Shown here in pieces: positions 1 to 5,860 of a stretch of 7,460 nt of DNA; within the stretch, counting starts at the first letter, position 1; each line of letters begins with the position of its first letter. Position numbers and translations under genes: made by a program. This DNA is from Candidatus Cloacimonadota bacterium (GTDB lineage Bacteria > Cloacimonadota > Cloacimonadia > JGIOTU-2). Below the pieces are notes generated by a model. That model was not told the DNA's origin. It did not search any database and saw nothing but the letters and a program-made list of their open reading frames with translations. Location: NCBI GenBank assembly GCA_014384665.1, contig JACNFI010000256.1, forward strand, positions 10,147 to 17,606, written 5' to 3'.

Positions 1-432
1 GCTTCTAGTTTAGGGATTGGAAACACAATACCAAATCTTTTGATTCCAGTGATTATTTATTATAGTTTAACAAAAAGCAATATCACGGGTCTAATTCTTG
101 GTTTTATACTTGGGATGATATTAGACTTGAATAACCCACTAACCTTTGGGATATCTTCTTTGTTATTTGTTCTTATTGCATTCTTATACGGGCAATTAAA
201 GACCAAGATTAATCGTGAGCAGAAAATTTTTCTGTTAATATTGATTTTTTTAGGGAACATAATTTATTTTTTATTTAGCGATTTAATGTTTATGATTTTT
301 ATTAAATCCCAGTCAATTCCAATTTTTAAAATACTCCTTTTAATATTTTATAACTCAATTTATAGTATTATAATTATTTTCTTTTTATATTTAATTGATA
401 ATTTGCAGATTTCAATAAAGAGTACGAAGTGA
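1..432 (+). CDS. mreD: Rod shape-determining protein MreD (5'-truncated by window edge)
   Basis: MreD is an inner-membrane protein of the Rod complex, working with MreB, MreC, PBP2 and RodA in lateral wall synthesis. The frame is open from base 1 (it reads ASSLGIGNTIPNLLIPV), so the true start lies upstream; the TTG at 40 is probably internal. The 143 codons visible are almost wholly hydrophobic, with about five membrane segments. They carry the family-like signature of a Pro-Asn before the first helix, then GLILGFILGMILDL with its conserved Gly-Phe-Gly-Asp pattern, then PLTFGISSLLFVLIAFLYG. It is very AT-rich, with many Ile, Leu and Phe codons. The stop TGA (430-432) overlaps the start GTG (429-431) of mrdA, which suggests translational coupling. 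Assignment rests on hydrophobicity, this motif and the position before PBP2. MreC would be expected just upstream. Confidence 0.85.
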   Translation, partial: ASSLGIGNTIPNLLIPVIIYYSLTKSNITGLILGFILGMILDLNNPLTFGISSLLFVLIAFLYGQLKTKINREQKIFLLILIFLGNIIYFLFSDLMFMIFIKSQSIPIFKILLLIFYNSIYSIIIIFFLYLIDNLQISIKSTK

Positions 433-2192
433 TATTTAAGAAATTACTAAAAGAAGATTATTACTTAATTATAGTTGCAATCATTTTTTTGATTTTACTT
501 GGTTCTCTATTTAAAATTCAAGTAATTGAAGGTAAAAGTTATGATGAAATTGCAGAGAAAAATTATTTTAGAATCTTAAAGAAGCCATCAAAAAGAGGGA
601 TAATTTATGATAGAGATTTACAACCTTTATTAGAGAATGTCCCTTCTTTAGCAGTTTACATTGATATTAAAAAAATTAATGATGAAGAAAGGATGGCGGA
701 ATTTTTATCAGCAAATCTACCAATAACAAAAGAGAAAATACTTGATATAATCCATAAGCATAGGTTTATTAAGTTTGCTCCTATTATGGTTGCCGAGAAA
801 GTAGATTTACAAACTGCTATAAAATTGGAGGAACATATAGATTCTTTTCCCTCAATAATTGTGAAGCCAGAAAGCAGGAGAAATTATCTTTTAAAGAGTC
901 ATTTTTTAGGATATGTAGGTAAAATGTCACCCGAGGAATATCATCTCCTCAAAGAGGAGGAGTATGATAGAATTGACTATATTGGTAAAGTTGGTTTAGA
1001 AAAGTATTATGAAAAGGAATTAAAAGGCAAAAAAGGATTTGATATAGTGCAGGTTGATGCATCTGGCAGATCTTTAGGATTAACAAGAGGAGACCTTTCT
1101 GAGCCCTCAATATCAGGGGCAGATTTGGTGCTTAGCATAGATAAAGAATTACAAAGGGAATTAGAACGATTACTTCCTCAGGATTTATCAAGTGCGGCTA
1201 TTGTTATGGACTGCAGAACAGGTGGCATTATTGCTGCTGCGAGCACTCCAACTTATGACCCAAACAAGTTTGTTTCAGGAATGAATGCCCAATACTGGCA
1301 AAGTATAGTTGGTGATAAGAATAAACCCCTTTTGAACAAGGTTTGTAATGCCACCTACCCCCCTGGCTCAATTTTCAAATTATTAGTTGCAGCTTATGCT
1401 ATTGAGAAAGGACTTGTTGAGCCAGATAAAATTTTAGTTGATTGCAAGGGAGGTGTAGAGTATGGTGGTAGATTTTTTGGGTGTTGGAAAAAACAAGGGC
1501 ATGGTCCTGTAAATCTACTGGATGCAATCAGAGAATCCTGTGATACATACTTCTACAAACTGGGGGAGATGATAAATCTTGAGGATTTCTATGAATTTGT
1601 AGAGGCCTGTGGAATTATATGTAAATCTAATATTGACCTTTATGAAGAGCGAGCAGGATTTTTTCCTACAGCGGAATGGTATAATGAAAATTATGGAAAA
1701 TTTGGTTGGACACGCGGAAATCTTCTCAATTTAATGATAGGTCAAGGAGAGGTTCTTGTAACTCCTCTTTCAATGGCAAGATTTTATTCTGCTTTGGCTA
1801 ATGGCGGGTTTTTACTACAACCACATTTTGTTGATTATATGCTCTGTGATGGTAAAAAAGAAAAAATTCAATACAAACAAAATAAACTTCCTATTAAGTT
1901 AGAGACTATTGAATTTCTTAAGCACAGTTTAGATGCAGCAGTCAATGCAAAAGGACGAACTGGTGGAATGGCTCGCATTTCTGGGATTAGAGTTGGTGGG
2001 AAGACAGGTTCAGCAGAAAATTACAAAGGTGATACTCATGCATGGTTTGTTGCAATAGCTCCTTTACCAAATCCAGAGATAACAGTGGTTGTTTTTATTG
2101 AAAATGGCGGTTCAGGTGCAGCAGATGCAGCTCCTATAGCCGGGAAAATTATGGCTTATTATTTTGGAAGTAATCCTGTCCTTGCATACTAA
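429..2192 (+). CDS. mrdA: Penicillin-binding protein 2, elongation-specific peptidoglycan transpeptidase
   Basis: This is a class B PBP that cross-links new peptidoglycan during elongation, anchored in the inner membrane with its domain in the periplasm. At 587 aa it is near the usual size. One membrane helix lies at about residues 11-30. The dimerisation/pedestal region begins with RGIIYDRD (about 56-63) and includes GKVGLEKYYEKELKGKKG and VDASGR. In the transpeptidase domain, PPGSIFK gives the nucleophile S314 and K317; SCD is at 370-372; and KTGS is at 525-528, with Ser in place of the commoner Thr. C339, C352, H358 and C371 lie in the region where a zinc site has been reported for E. coli PBP2; equivalence is inferred. 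The GTG start is chosen because it overlaps the mreD stop (GTGA) and gives a proper N-terminal anchor. The expected next gene, rodA, is absent downstream. Confidence 0.95.
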   Translation: MIFKKLLKEDYYLIIVAIIFLILLGSLFKIQVIEGKSYDEIAEKNYFRILKKPSKRGIIYDRDLQPLLENVPSLAVYIDIKKINDEERMAEFLSANLPITKEKILDIIHKHRFIKFAPIMVAEKVDLQTAIKLEEHIDSFPSIIVKPESRRNYLLKSHFLGYVGKMSPEEYHLLKEEEYDRIDYIGKVGLEKYYEKELKGKKGFDIVQVDASGRSLGLTRGDLSEPSISGADLVLSIDKELQRELERLLPQDLSSAAIVMDCRTGGIIAAASTPTYDPNKFVSGMNAQYWQSIVGDKNKPLLNKVCNATYPPGSIFKLLVAAYAIEKGLVEPDKILVDCKGGVEYGGRFFGCWKKQGHGPVNLLDAIRESCDTYFYKLGEMINLEDFYEFVEACGIICKSNIDLYEERAGFFPTAEWYNENYGKFGWTRGNLLNLMIGQGEVLVTPLSMARFYSALANGGFLLQPHFVDYMLCDGKKEKIQYKQNKLPIKLETIEFLKHSLDAAVNAKGRTGGMARISGIRVGGKTGSAENYKGDTHAWFVAIAPLPNPEITVVVFIENGGSGAADAAPIAGKIMAYYFGSNPVLAY

Positions 2193-2309
2193 AAGCATAG
2201 ATAATAACTAAACTCATCAGTTAAAAAACTGGCTAAAATGAATTTTAATCCGAAGATGATACAAAGGCAAGTGTTTCTAAATCAGCAAGGTCTTTTTTCA
2301 TAAAGTCTC

Positions 2310-2345
2310 TAACCTTGCGAATGGTTTTAACCTTCGCAATGGTTA
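2310..2345. repeat. Bulged palindrome, possible dispersed intergenic hairpin element
   Basis: Two 16-nt arms, AACCTTGCGAATGGTT (2311-2326) and AACCTTCGCAATGGTT (2329-2344), sit 2 nt apart. They fold as one long hairpin: AACC with GGTT, TTGCGAA with TTCGCAA, and inner GGTT with AACC, leaving one unpaired T on each side. T2310 and A2345 add a further pair. The arms are also 13/16 identical in direct orientation, and each has its own AACC/GGTT ends, so two small hairpins are an alternative fold. No T-run follows, so a classical terminator is unlikely. It may be a REP-like dispersed element or an RNA-processing or stability structure. The structure is seen in the sequence; the role is unknown. 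Confidence 0.6.
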
Positions 2346-2379
2346 AACAGAATCCAAATAAAAAGCAAGAAGGAGAAAT

Positions 2380-2442
2380 ATGACAAAGAGAATCATCTCA
2401 AGTAAGGGCAGAAATGCCTTTCTTAAAAGGAAGTATTTATGA
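2380..2442 (+). CDS. Possible 20-codon leader peptide ORF, translationally coupled to the next gene
   Basis: The ATG at 2380 is preceded by AAGGAG (2370-2375) with a 4-nt gap, and opens 20 codons rich in Lys and Arg (starts MTKRIISSKG, ends FLKRKYL). The TGA stop at 2440-2442 overlaps the ATG of the secreted propeller gene (2439-2441) as ATGA. It is too basic and polar for a signal peptide and resembles no known protein to me. It could be a leader peptide whose translation controls access to the downstream start, a coupled microprotein, or chance. The good ribosome-binding site and exact ATGA overlap favour real translation, but there is no conservation evidence. Confidence 0.4.
   Translation: MTKRIISSKGRNAFLKRKYL
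2404..2433 (+). promoter_or_regulatory. Alternative hairpins around the ribosome-binding site of the propeller gene
   Basis: AAGGGCA (2404-2410) can pair with TGCCTTT (2415-2421) around a GAAA tetraloop, using one G-U pair. The same CCTTT (2417-2421) can instead pair with AAAGG (2426-2430), which overlaps the Shine-Dalgarno AAGGAAG (2427-2433) of the gene starting at 2439. The two folds share bases and exclude each other, one leaving the ribosome-binding site free and the other covering it. Both lie inside the 20-codon leader ORF, so ribosomes on the leader would disturb them. The stems are only 5-7 bp, so the regulatory reading is tentative. Confidence 0.3.
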
Positions 2443-3950
2443 AGACTTTATTTTTTGTTATCTTTTTTTTAATTTTACCCGTCCTTGGATTTTCTCAAGC
2501 ACCAGACACTCTGTGGACAAGCACATTTGGAGGAACAAATGATGATACAGGTTACTCAGTTCAAGAAACTTCCGACGGAGGATATATCATAACAGGATAT
2601 ACAAAATTATTTGGAGCAGGTTGGTATGATGTTTATCTGATAAGGACAAATTCAAATGGTGATGCTCTATGGACAAAGACTTATGGTGGAGAAGATTATG
2701 ATGAAGGTAGGTCGGTTATAGAGACTTCTGATAACGGATATATTATTGCAGGACGCACATTTTCTTTTGGTGCTGGTAGTGAAGATGTTTACCTTATAAA
2801 GACAAATTCAAATGGTGATACTCTATGGACAAGGACTTATGGTGGCAGTCTAAATGATTCCGGGTATTTCATAAAACAAACATCTGATAACGGATACATT
2901 ATAACCGGTCATACAAGGTCGTTTGGAGGAGGAGCGTGGTATGATCTTTATCTTATAAAAACAGATGCAAACGGCGATACTTTATGGACAAAAACTTATG
3001 GTGATGGTGGTGACTACTATGATGGTGGGTATTCTGTTCAAGAAACAGATGATAATGGATATATTGTTGCCGGATGGACAGTAACTCCATGCGGGCAGGA
3101 TTATCATTGGGATGTTTATCTTATAAACACTGATACCAATGGTGATTCACTCTGGACAAAGAAATATGGTGGAACAGATGATGATAAAGGTTATTCAGTT
3201 GAACAAACCACAGATGGAGGTTACATTGTAGTTGGGCATACCGAATCTTTTGGTGCGGGCAGTAGAGATGTTTATTTAATTAAGACCAATGCAGATGGTG
3301 ATACTATCTGGACAAGAACTTATGGTGGGACAAATCAAGATGCCGGTTCGTTTGTTCAGGAAATTGATGATGAAGGATACATAATTGCTGGTTATACAAA
3401 ATCATTTGGAGCAGGTGGTTACGATGTGTATCTAATAAAGACAGATGCAAATGGAATTACACTCTGGACAAGCACTTATGGTGGTCAATATTGGGATGAA
3501 GGACAGGCAGTTCAACAGACATCCGATGGTGGATACATTGTTGTGGGATATGCCAGTTCATTCGGAGCAGGTCTGTGGGATGTCTATCTTATAAAAACTG
3601 AGACAGATCCCGTTGGAACTGATGATGAATTAGTAGAAGTTCCTGCCATTTTCTCTTTACATCAAAACTATCCTAATCCGTTCAATCCGTCAGGTGCCGG
3701 ACGCAGTCCATCAACAACGATTTATTTTGAAACCACGAATTTACACGAAAAATCACGAATTGAAATCTTTAATATCAAAGGACAGAAAATTAGAACATTC
3801 TCAATTCCGCAATTCGAAATCCGAAATCCTAATTGTGTAGTTTGGAACGGTAAAGATGAAAATAACAAACCCGTTGCTTCAGGAGTTTATTTGTATAAGC
3901 TCAAATCAGGGAAATATTCAGACACGAAAAAAATGATTTTGATGAAGTAA
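2439..3950 (+). CDS. Secreted seven-repeat SBBP-like beta-propeller protein with T9SS type A sorting domain
   Basis: The 503-aa product starts with a signal peptide (MKTLFFVIFFLILPVLGFS, cleavage near residues 19-21). Residues about 33-388 form seven repeats of about 52 aa of the type D.GYSVQ.TSDGGYII.GYT.SFGAG..DVYLIKT..NGDTLWT.TYGG, similar to SBBP beta-propeller repeats and so probably a seven-bladed propeller. Repeat 4 is the most divergent. From about residue 406 comes the type A C-terminal sorting domain (HQNYPNPFNP, then NIKGQKIRT and ASGVYLYKL, ending TKKMILMK), which directs passage of the outer membrane by T9SS. SGAGRSP (418-424) interrupts this domain. The ATG at 2439 is chosen for the signal peptide and for AAGGAAG (2427-2433). 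No catalytic residues are recognisable; a binding or surface role is inference. The next gene follows after 23 nt. Confidence 0.88.
   Translation: MKTLFFVIFFLILPVLGFSQAPDTLWTSTFGGTNDDTGYSVQETSDGGYIITGYTKLFGAGWYDVYLIRTNSNGDALWTKTYGGEDYDEGRSVIETSDNGYIIAGRTFSFGAGSEDVYLIKTNSNGDTLWTRTYGGSLNDSGYFIKQTSDNGYIITGHTRSFGGGAWYDLYLIKTDANGDTLWTKTYGDGGDYYDGGYSVQETDDNGYIVAGWTVTPCGQDYHWDVYLINTDTNGDSLWTKKYGGTDDDKGYSVEQTTDGGYIVVGHTESFGAGSRDVYLIKTNADGDTIWTRTYGGTNQDAGSFVQEIDDEGYIIAGYTKSFGAGGYDVYLIKTDANGITLWTSTYGGQYWDEGQAVQQTSDGGYIVVGYASSFGAGLWDVYLIKTETDPVGTDDELVEVPAIFSLHQNYPNPFNPSGAGRSPSTTIYFETTNLHEKSRIEIFNIKGQKIRTFSIPQFEIRNPNCVVWNGKDENNKPVASGVYLYKLKSGKYSDTKKMILMK
2645..2845 (+). repeat. Near-identical DNA copies at the ends of propeller repeats 1 and 2
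   Basis: The 45-nt blocks 2645-2689 and 2801-2845 differ at only two positions and lie 156 nt (52 codons) apart, exactly one propeller repeat. They encode T-N-S-N-G-D-(A/T)-L-W-T-(K/R)-T-Y-G-G. This near identity at DNA level suggests recent repeat duplication or conversion. Confidence 0.75.
3684..3710 (+). repeat. Dispersed in-frame microrepeat (SGAGRSP insert), copy 1
   Basis: Bases 3684-3709 are identical over 26 nt to 7001-7026 in another gene. The inserted unit is 21 nt (3690-3710), encoding SGAGRSP between NPFNP and STTIYF of the sorting domain. The corresponding site in the 623-aa protein reads NPFNP-ETTISF with no insert. It is GC-rich compared with the surrounding AT-rich DNA and contains the small inverted repeat GGAC-GCA-GTCC (3699-3709). 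Confidence 0.8.
3734..3763 (+). repeat. Three tandem 10-bp CACGAA units inside the sorting domain
   Basis: Three consecutive 10-nt units begin at 3734, 3744 and 3754, each starting CACGAA followed by four variable bases. They code in frame within the segment THE/LHEKSRIE of the sorting domain (ETTNLHEKSRIEIFN), where the other two proteins have ordinary unrelated sequence of similar length. The period does not match codons. Confidence 0.6.
3803..3831 (+). repeat. Short tandem repeat with ~7-bp period inside the sorting domain
   Basis: AATTCCGC is followed by AATTCGA, AATCCGA and AATCCTA, a degenerate heptamer array at 3803-3831. It encodes part of SIPQFEIRNPN in the sorting domain of the 503-aa protein, at the place where the other two proteins have NEILLVGKHS and NKEQQAGNHS. 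Confidence 0.55.
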
Positions 3951-3973
3951 TTTTAAGAAAACAAGGAGGAGAG

Positions 3974-5845
3974 ATGAACCATAAAATAGTTCCAGTAGTA
4001 ATTTTATTCATCCTTATTTATACTATAGCAAATGCTACAATTATCAATGTTCCTGCTGACCAGCCAACTATACAACAGGGAATTGATGTTTCTGTAGATA
4101 GCGATACTGTTCTTGTACAGCCAGATACTTACGTGGAAAATATCAACTACAATGGTAAAAATATTACTGTTGCTTCATTATTTCTTACGACTCAAGATAC
4201 AACATATATTTCACAGACGATTATAGATGGGAATCAGATTGGAAGTGTAGTTACATTTGAAAATGGAGAAGATACTACTGCAATTTTAATTGGTTTTACT
4301 ATTACAAATGGACATGGTGAATATTATCCTGAAAGTTTTGGGGGAGGAATTACTTGTAAATCTAATTCAAATCCGACTCTGGAAAATTTACTGATAACTG
4401 ATAATTTTGGCTATGACGGTGGAGGAATTCATTGTAGCGAATCCAGTCCAATATTAATATCTATTATGATAACAAACAATGTTGGACCCGGAATTTATTG
4501 TATATCAAATTCCTCACCAATTTTAGAAAATGTCACAATCTCGAATAATAATGCTTCTTACGGAGGAGGAATATGCTGTCGTTATTCATCATCACCAATT
4601 TTAAATAATGTGATAATATCAAATAATTTTGCTGATTTCTGGGGTGGCGGTATTTATTGCCATAACTATTGTAATCCAATTTTGGAAAATGTAAGCATAA
4701 TAAATAATATTTCCGATTGGTATGGTGGAGGTATTTTTTGTCGTGAAACATCTACTTTGAATTTGGAGAATGTTTTAATAAGTGAAAATGAAGCAGATAA
4801 TGATGGAGGTGGTATCAGTTGCTCATTTGGTTCAGAATTAAATTTTGAAAATGTTACGATATCATATAATAGTGTAAATAATGCTGGTGGTGGTATAGCA
4901 ATTAATAGCTCATCTCCTACTTTAAGCAATGTTATCATATCACATAATACGGCATTAGAATATGGTGGTGGATTATCTTGTACGCATAACAGTAATCCCA
5001 TTCTTGAGAATGTTTCTATTTACGAGAATTGTTCGAATGGATATGGTGATGGCATTTACTGTAATAATTCAAGTCCGAGTTTAGTAAATGTTACAATAAC
5101 AGGTAATTCTTCTGGAGATGGAGGTGGGGGGATTTGCTGCCGGGCTAATTCAAGTCCAAGTTTAGTTAATTGTATTATGTGGAATGATATTCCACAAGAG
5201 GTTTATTTTTATGAAGAAAATGACCCTAATTCAATCACAATTTCTTATTCAGATATTCAAGGTGGAGAAGCTGGAATTGTAACAAACAATAACGGCACAG
5301 TTTACTGGTTGGAAGGCAACATAGATGAAGACCCATTATTTGTCGGAACTGGAGAACATCCTTATTCGCTTCTGGAAGATTCTCCCTGTATCGATGCAGG
5401 AACACCCGATACAACTGGTCTTTTCCTACCACCATGGGATATAATTGGCAACATGCGTATCTGGGATGGAGATGGGAATGGAAGTGCTATCATAGATATG
5501 GGAGTTTACGAATACGGAGCTCCACCTTATGTTGATGTAGATGACAATGTAATTGTCCAAACGCCTGAAGTCTTTTTACATCAAAACTACCCCAACCCTT
5601 TCAACCCGGAGACAACAATCAGTTTTTCTGTAACACAAACGTCCTCGTTTGTAACTCTTAATGTATACAACACCAAAGGACAGAAAGTGAAAACACTTGT
5701 TAATGAAATACTCCTAGTTGGAAAACATTCTGCTATCTGGAATGGCAGAGACTCCAATGGTAATCGAGTCGGTTCAGGAATTTATTTCTACCGTTTTACT
5801 GCAGGTAATTATCACACTACAAAGAAGTGTGTAATATTAAAATAA
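3974..5845 (+). CDS. Secreted parallel beta-helix protein with choice-of-anchor-Q-like segment and T9SS sorting domain
   Basis: The 623-aa product has a strong ribosome-binding site (AAGGAGGA, 3963-3970) and a signal peptide (MNHKIVPVVILFILIYTIANA). Next comes the N-terminal cap typical of right-handed beta-helices (INVPADQPTIQQGID...VLVQPDTYVENI). Residues about 123-395 form eleven coils of about 24 aa, GGGI.C..SSP.LENV.IS.N; ten carry Cys at the same position. After the helix, SPCIDAG (470-476) with the following D..G..R and DMGVYEYGA resembles the choice-of-anchor-Q region. The type A sorting domain starts at about residue 534 (LHQNYPNPFNP) and ends TKKCVILK. Similar folds serve as polysaccharide lyases or adhesins, but I see no catalytic signature, so the substrate is unknown. 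It lies 23 nt after the propeller gene and 15 nt before the next, probably in one operon. Confidence 0.88.
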   Translation: MNHKIVPVVILFILIYTIANATIINVPADQPTIQQGIDVSVDSDTVLVQPDTYVENINYNGKNITVASLFLTTQDTTYISQTIIDGNQIGSVVTFENGEDTTAILIGFTITNGHGEYYPESFGGGITCKSNSNPTLENLLITDNFGYDGGGIHCSESSPILISIMITNNVGPGIYCISNSSPILENVTISNNNASYGGGICCRYSSSPILNNVIISNNFADFWGGGIYCHNYCNPILENVSIINNISDWYGGGIFCRETSTLNLENVLISENEADNDGGGISCSFGSELNFENVTISYNSVNNAGGGIAINSSSPTLSNVIISHNTALEYGGGLSCTHNSNPILENVSIYENCSNGYGDGIYCNNSSPSLVNVTITGNSSGDGGGGICCRANSSPSLVNCIMWNDIPQEVYFYEENDPNSITISYSDIQGGEAGIVTNNNGTVYWLEGNIDEDPLFVGTGEHPYSLLEDSPCIDAGTPDTTGLFLPPWDIIGNMRIWDGDGNGSAIIDMGVYEYGAPPYVDVDDNVIVQTPEVFLHQNYPNPFNPETTISFSVTQTSSFVTLNVYNTKGQKVKTLVNEILLVGKHSAIWNGRDSNGNRVGSGIYFYRFTAGNYHTTKKCVILK

Positions 5846-5846
5846 A
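5828..5846 (+). repeat. Gene-end repeat shared by two array members, copy 1
   Basis: The 19 nt TGTGTAATATTAAAATAAA cover the last codons (CVILK), the stop codon and the first base after it. They recur exactly at 7229-7247 at the end of the next gene. In both places a short spacer and a related MKK signal peptide follow, which fits duplication of gene units. Confidence 0.75.
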
Positions 5847-5860
5847 AAAAGGAGAGTATA

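Larger units (their letters stand above)
2193..2438. other. Intergenic spacer between the mre/mrd cluster and the secreted-protein array
   Basis: This spacer separates two functionally unrelated gene groups. Its left part (2193-2309) is AT-rich; the only structure seen there is a weak 5-bp stem, CAGTT/AACTG (2218-2231), without a T-run. The middle holds a bulged palindrome (2310-2345). The right part holds a 20-codon ORF (2380-2442) with its own Shine-Dalgarno sequence and small hairpins. No convincing promoter or canonical Rho-independent terminator could be recognised, but a change of transcription unit here is likely given the change in gene content. Confidence 0.6.

Noticed and set aside
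40..432. TTG at 40 as the start of mreD
   Set aside because: The frame is open to base 1 and the residues before the TTG fit the MreD N-terminus (Pro-Asn before the first helix), so the gene is simply cut by the window edge.
2183..2211. TTGCAT-17 nt-TAACTA as a sigma70-type promoter
   Set aside because: The -10 match is poor, it begins inside the end of mrdA, and promoter consensus for this lineage is uncertain. In AT-rich DNA such matches are common.
2218..2231. CAGTT/AACTG hairpin after mrdA as a terminator
   Set aside because: It is only 5 bp with an A-rich loop, and no T-run follows on either strand close enough for a Rho-independent terminator.
2645..3600. Regular repeats considered as a CRISPR array or non-coding tandem repeat
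   Set aside because: The periodicity is about 156 nt, in frame, and encodes conserved protein repeats with synonymous variation. There are no identical short repeats with unique spacers.
4666..5001. 111-aa open frame on the minus strand
   Set aside because: It lies wholly within the beta-helix gene, and its repeated IPPP and FSK strings are the antisense shadow of the GGGI and LENV coils. It has no plausible independent start context.
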